5,903 nt of DNA, taken from NCBI GenBank assembly GCA_001800085.1, contig MGUS01000060.1:6903-12805 (forward strand). Direction: 5' to 3'. The notes beneath the pieces are model-generated. The model was not told the origin of the DNA. It did not search any database and saw nothing but the letters and a program-made list of their open reading frames with translations. This document shows positions 4,828 to 5,903 of this stretch, one piece after another. This stretch comes from Elusimicrobia bacterium RIFCSPLOWO2_01_FULL_60_11 (lineage in GTDB: Bacteria > Elusimicrobiota > Elusimicrobia > 2-02-FULL-39-32). Within the stretch, counting starts at the first letter, position 1; each line of letters begins with the position of its first letter. The position numbers and the translations under genes are program-made.

Positions 4828-5903
4828 CTATTTGATGCGGTCCTCGAGGGCGGCGATGCGAGCTTTCAACAGGTCGTTCTCGGCCTTGAGTTCCATGATG
4901 GCTCTTGTAAGAATTGGCGCTAGCTGACCATAGGAAATCGCCAACCCCATGCCGCCGTCGGACACTGCTTTCCCCATGACGACTTCGGGAATGACATCGC
5001 GCATTTCCTGAGCGATAAATCCCACTTGAGGCACTCCGGTCTTTTTCATTGTGTATTGAACCGGCCTCAAGCTCAAAATCGTGTTCAAACCGTACTTATC
5101 CAAGGTGGTGATGTTTTCCTTGAAAGCAATGTCAGACCCGTCTCCCCAAACACCGGAGCTATTCAATGTCCCATTTGTGTATGATGTATGCCCGCGAAAA
5201 TAAGTGGCGGTGTCTTCTCCTGGGACAATTTCAAATTTCTGTGTTCCAGGCTGGTTTTCAACAGCAAATCCATTTCCAAACCCGCCTGTGGTCATTCTGA
5301 CATGAAGTTTTGCCGCAGGACCCGCGGTCCCAATGCCGACGTTGCCGTTGCCTTTGATCACCATCCGGTCTGTTTGGAATCCGCCGGAGTATCCGTCAAA
5401 TACAGTGTCTAAGGTGGCCGAGTTTGAATCCCATCTCATGTCGATGCCTCCCATCTGCGCCCCCTGCTGGTACCATCGAATCCCCCATCGGTCGTTCGAA
5501 TCCAGGCTGGGATCATTGTAAGTCAACCTGATGTGTTCCAGGTCTTCCGTGGTCGCGGCGTCGGTCCCGCTCATAATGTCCAATTTGGCGCCCGGTCCCG
5601 TCGTCCCGATGCCGACGTTGCCGGTAGGGGCCAGAAGGATATCCGCCACGCTATAAATATTGAAGTCATCATTGGCTGAGTCGCTCATGTAAATTTGGGC
5701 CTTGGCCACTCCTCCGGCTTTAGAGAAGTTTATGTTGGAATAATCTCCCACACCACCGCCTGAATCCAAAGTGAAATAAGCATCCTCAGCGTCACTTTCA
5801 ATGGTCATGCCTTTGCCGTTGGTCTCATGCTTGACATGGAGTATGTCCGTAGGTCCCGTCGTCCCGATGCCGACGTTGCCGGTCGTCTTTTGGATTCTAA
5901 GAC
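4828..5903 (-). CDS. Tail-fibre-like protein with S74 intramolecular chaperone domain, N-terminus outside window
   Basis: The frame stays open to the window edge, upstream of the first internal ATG at 5808, giving 357 visible residues of a longer protein. Three GNVGIGT repeats stand at visible residues 8-14, 94-100 and 186-192, each followed by a GPxxxLxV-type strand, as in trimeric fibre shafts. The C-terminus carries a peptidase S74 (intramolecular chaperone) domain starting GSDIAFKENI, with S256 and K261 at the conserved Ser/Lys positions, then LRPVQYTMKK, GFIAQEM and ISYGQLAPILTRAI. A coiled coil follows (LKAENDLLKARIAALEDRIK). In phage fibres this domain drives trimer folding and then cuts itself off. 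Here it could belong to a prophage or to a cell-surface protein; no phage gene is visible nearby. Base composition is less GC-rich than in the genes to the left, hinting at a different history. Stop TAG at 4830-4828. Confidence 0.9.
   Translation of the reverse strand, partial: LRIQKTTGNVGIGTTGPTDILHVKHETNGKGMTIESDAEDAYFTLDSGGGVGDYSNINFSKAGGVAKAQIYMSDSANDDFNIYSVADILLAPTGNVGIGTTGPGAKLDIMSGTDAATTEDLEHIRLTYNDPSLDSNDRWGIRWYQQGAQMGGIDMRWDSNSATLDTVFDGYSGGFQTDRMVIKGNGNVGIGTAGPAAKLHVRMTTGGFGNGFAVENQPGTQKFEIVPGEDTATYFRGHTSYTNGTLNSSGVWGDGSDIAFKENITTLDKYGLNTILSLRPVQYTMKKTGVPQVGFIAQEMRDVIPEVVMGKAVSDGGMGLAISYGQLAPILTRAIMELKAENDLLKARIAALEDRIK
5318..5349. repeat. GNVGIGT-coding repeat, third unit
   Basis: This 32-nt stretch matches the two units at 5594 and 5852 at 27 of 32 positions and encodes NGNVGIGTAGPA. 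It lies 276 nt (92 codons) from the middle unit. Confidence 0.8.
5594..5625. repeat. GNVGIGT-coding repeat, second unit
   Basis: These 32 nt are identical to 5852-5883 and encode TGNVGIGTTGP. The perfect identity, synonymous sites included, suggests recent duplication or gene conversion within the fibre gene. Confidence 0.88.
5852..5883. repeat. GNVGIGT-coding repeat, first visible unit
   Basis: Identical over 32 nt to 5594-5625 and 258 nt (86 codons) from it. It lies close to the window edge, so further units may exist upstream. Confidence 0.88.

Noticed and set aside
4739..4927. Small plus-strand gene of 62 codons
   Set aside because: It overlaps the end of the fibre gene antisense, lacks a ribosome site, and its product has no recognisable features.

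Overview
The window looks like a piece of a GC-rich genome from a Gram-negative, probably uncultivated bacterium. A periplasmic adaptor and a TMTC-type membrane glycosyltransferase imply a double-membrane cell. The 'GNVGIGT' tail-fibre-like repeats and dispersed palindromes inside a coding gene are features I associate with metagenome-derived lineages such as Omnitrophota or Elusimicrobiota. That taxonomic guess is weak. All convincing genes lie on the minus strand, so transcription runs from high to low coordinates.

Right end (5903 to 4828): the C-terminal part of a tail-fibre-like protein. It carries three GNVGIGT repeats, an intramolecular chaperone (peptidase S74) domain and a terminal coiled coil. 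Its N-terminus lies outside the window, and its DNA is visibly less GC-rich than the genes to the left. A gap of about 200 bp (4629-4827) holds two sigma70-like promoters pointing left, a possible repressor site and a strong Shine-Dalgarno sequence. I see no clear terminator in it.

Centre (4628 to 1014): four genes joined by three successive ATGA stop/start overlaps. They are a ribbon-helix-helix antitoxin, a RelE/ParE-type toxin, a 546-residue fusion and a transmembrane sensor histidine kinase. The fusion joins a cytoplasmic response-regulator receiver domain, through a proline-rich linker and one membrane helix, to a periplasmic RND/HlyD-type efflux adaptor. The kinase would be the natural phosphodonor for that receiver. 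No DNA-binding output domain, RND pump or TolC-like gene is visible.

Left end (1010 to 1): a TMTC/PMT-like GT-C glycosyltransferase begins 3 nt after the kinase stop and runs off the window. Its reading frame contains three near-perfect GGAACG(G/C)TCGCGA palindromes, one possible decayed copy, and the start of a different repeat at the window edge. All are translated in frame, and the three palindromes fall in predicted loops between membrane helices.

The most notable points are the receiver-adaptor fusion paired with a kinase, its coupling to a toxin-antitoxin module and that module's promoter, and the in-frame palindromic elements in the glycosyltransferase gene.
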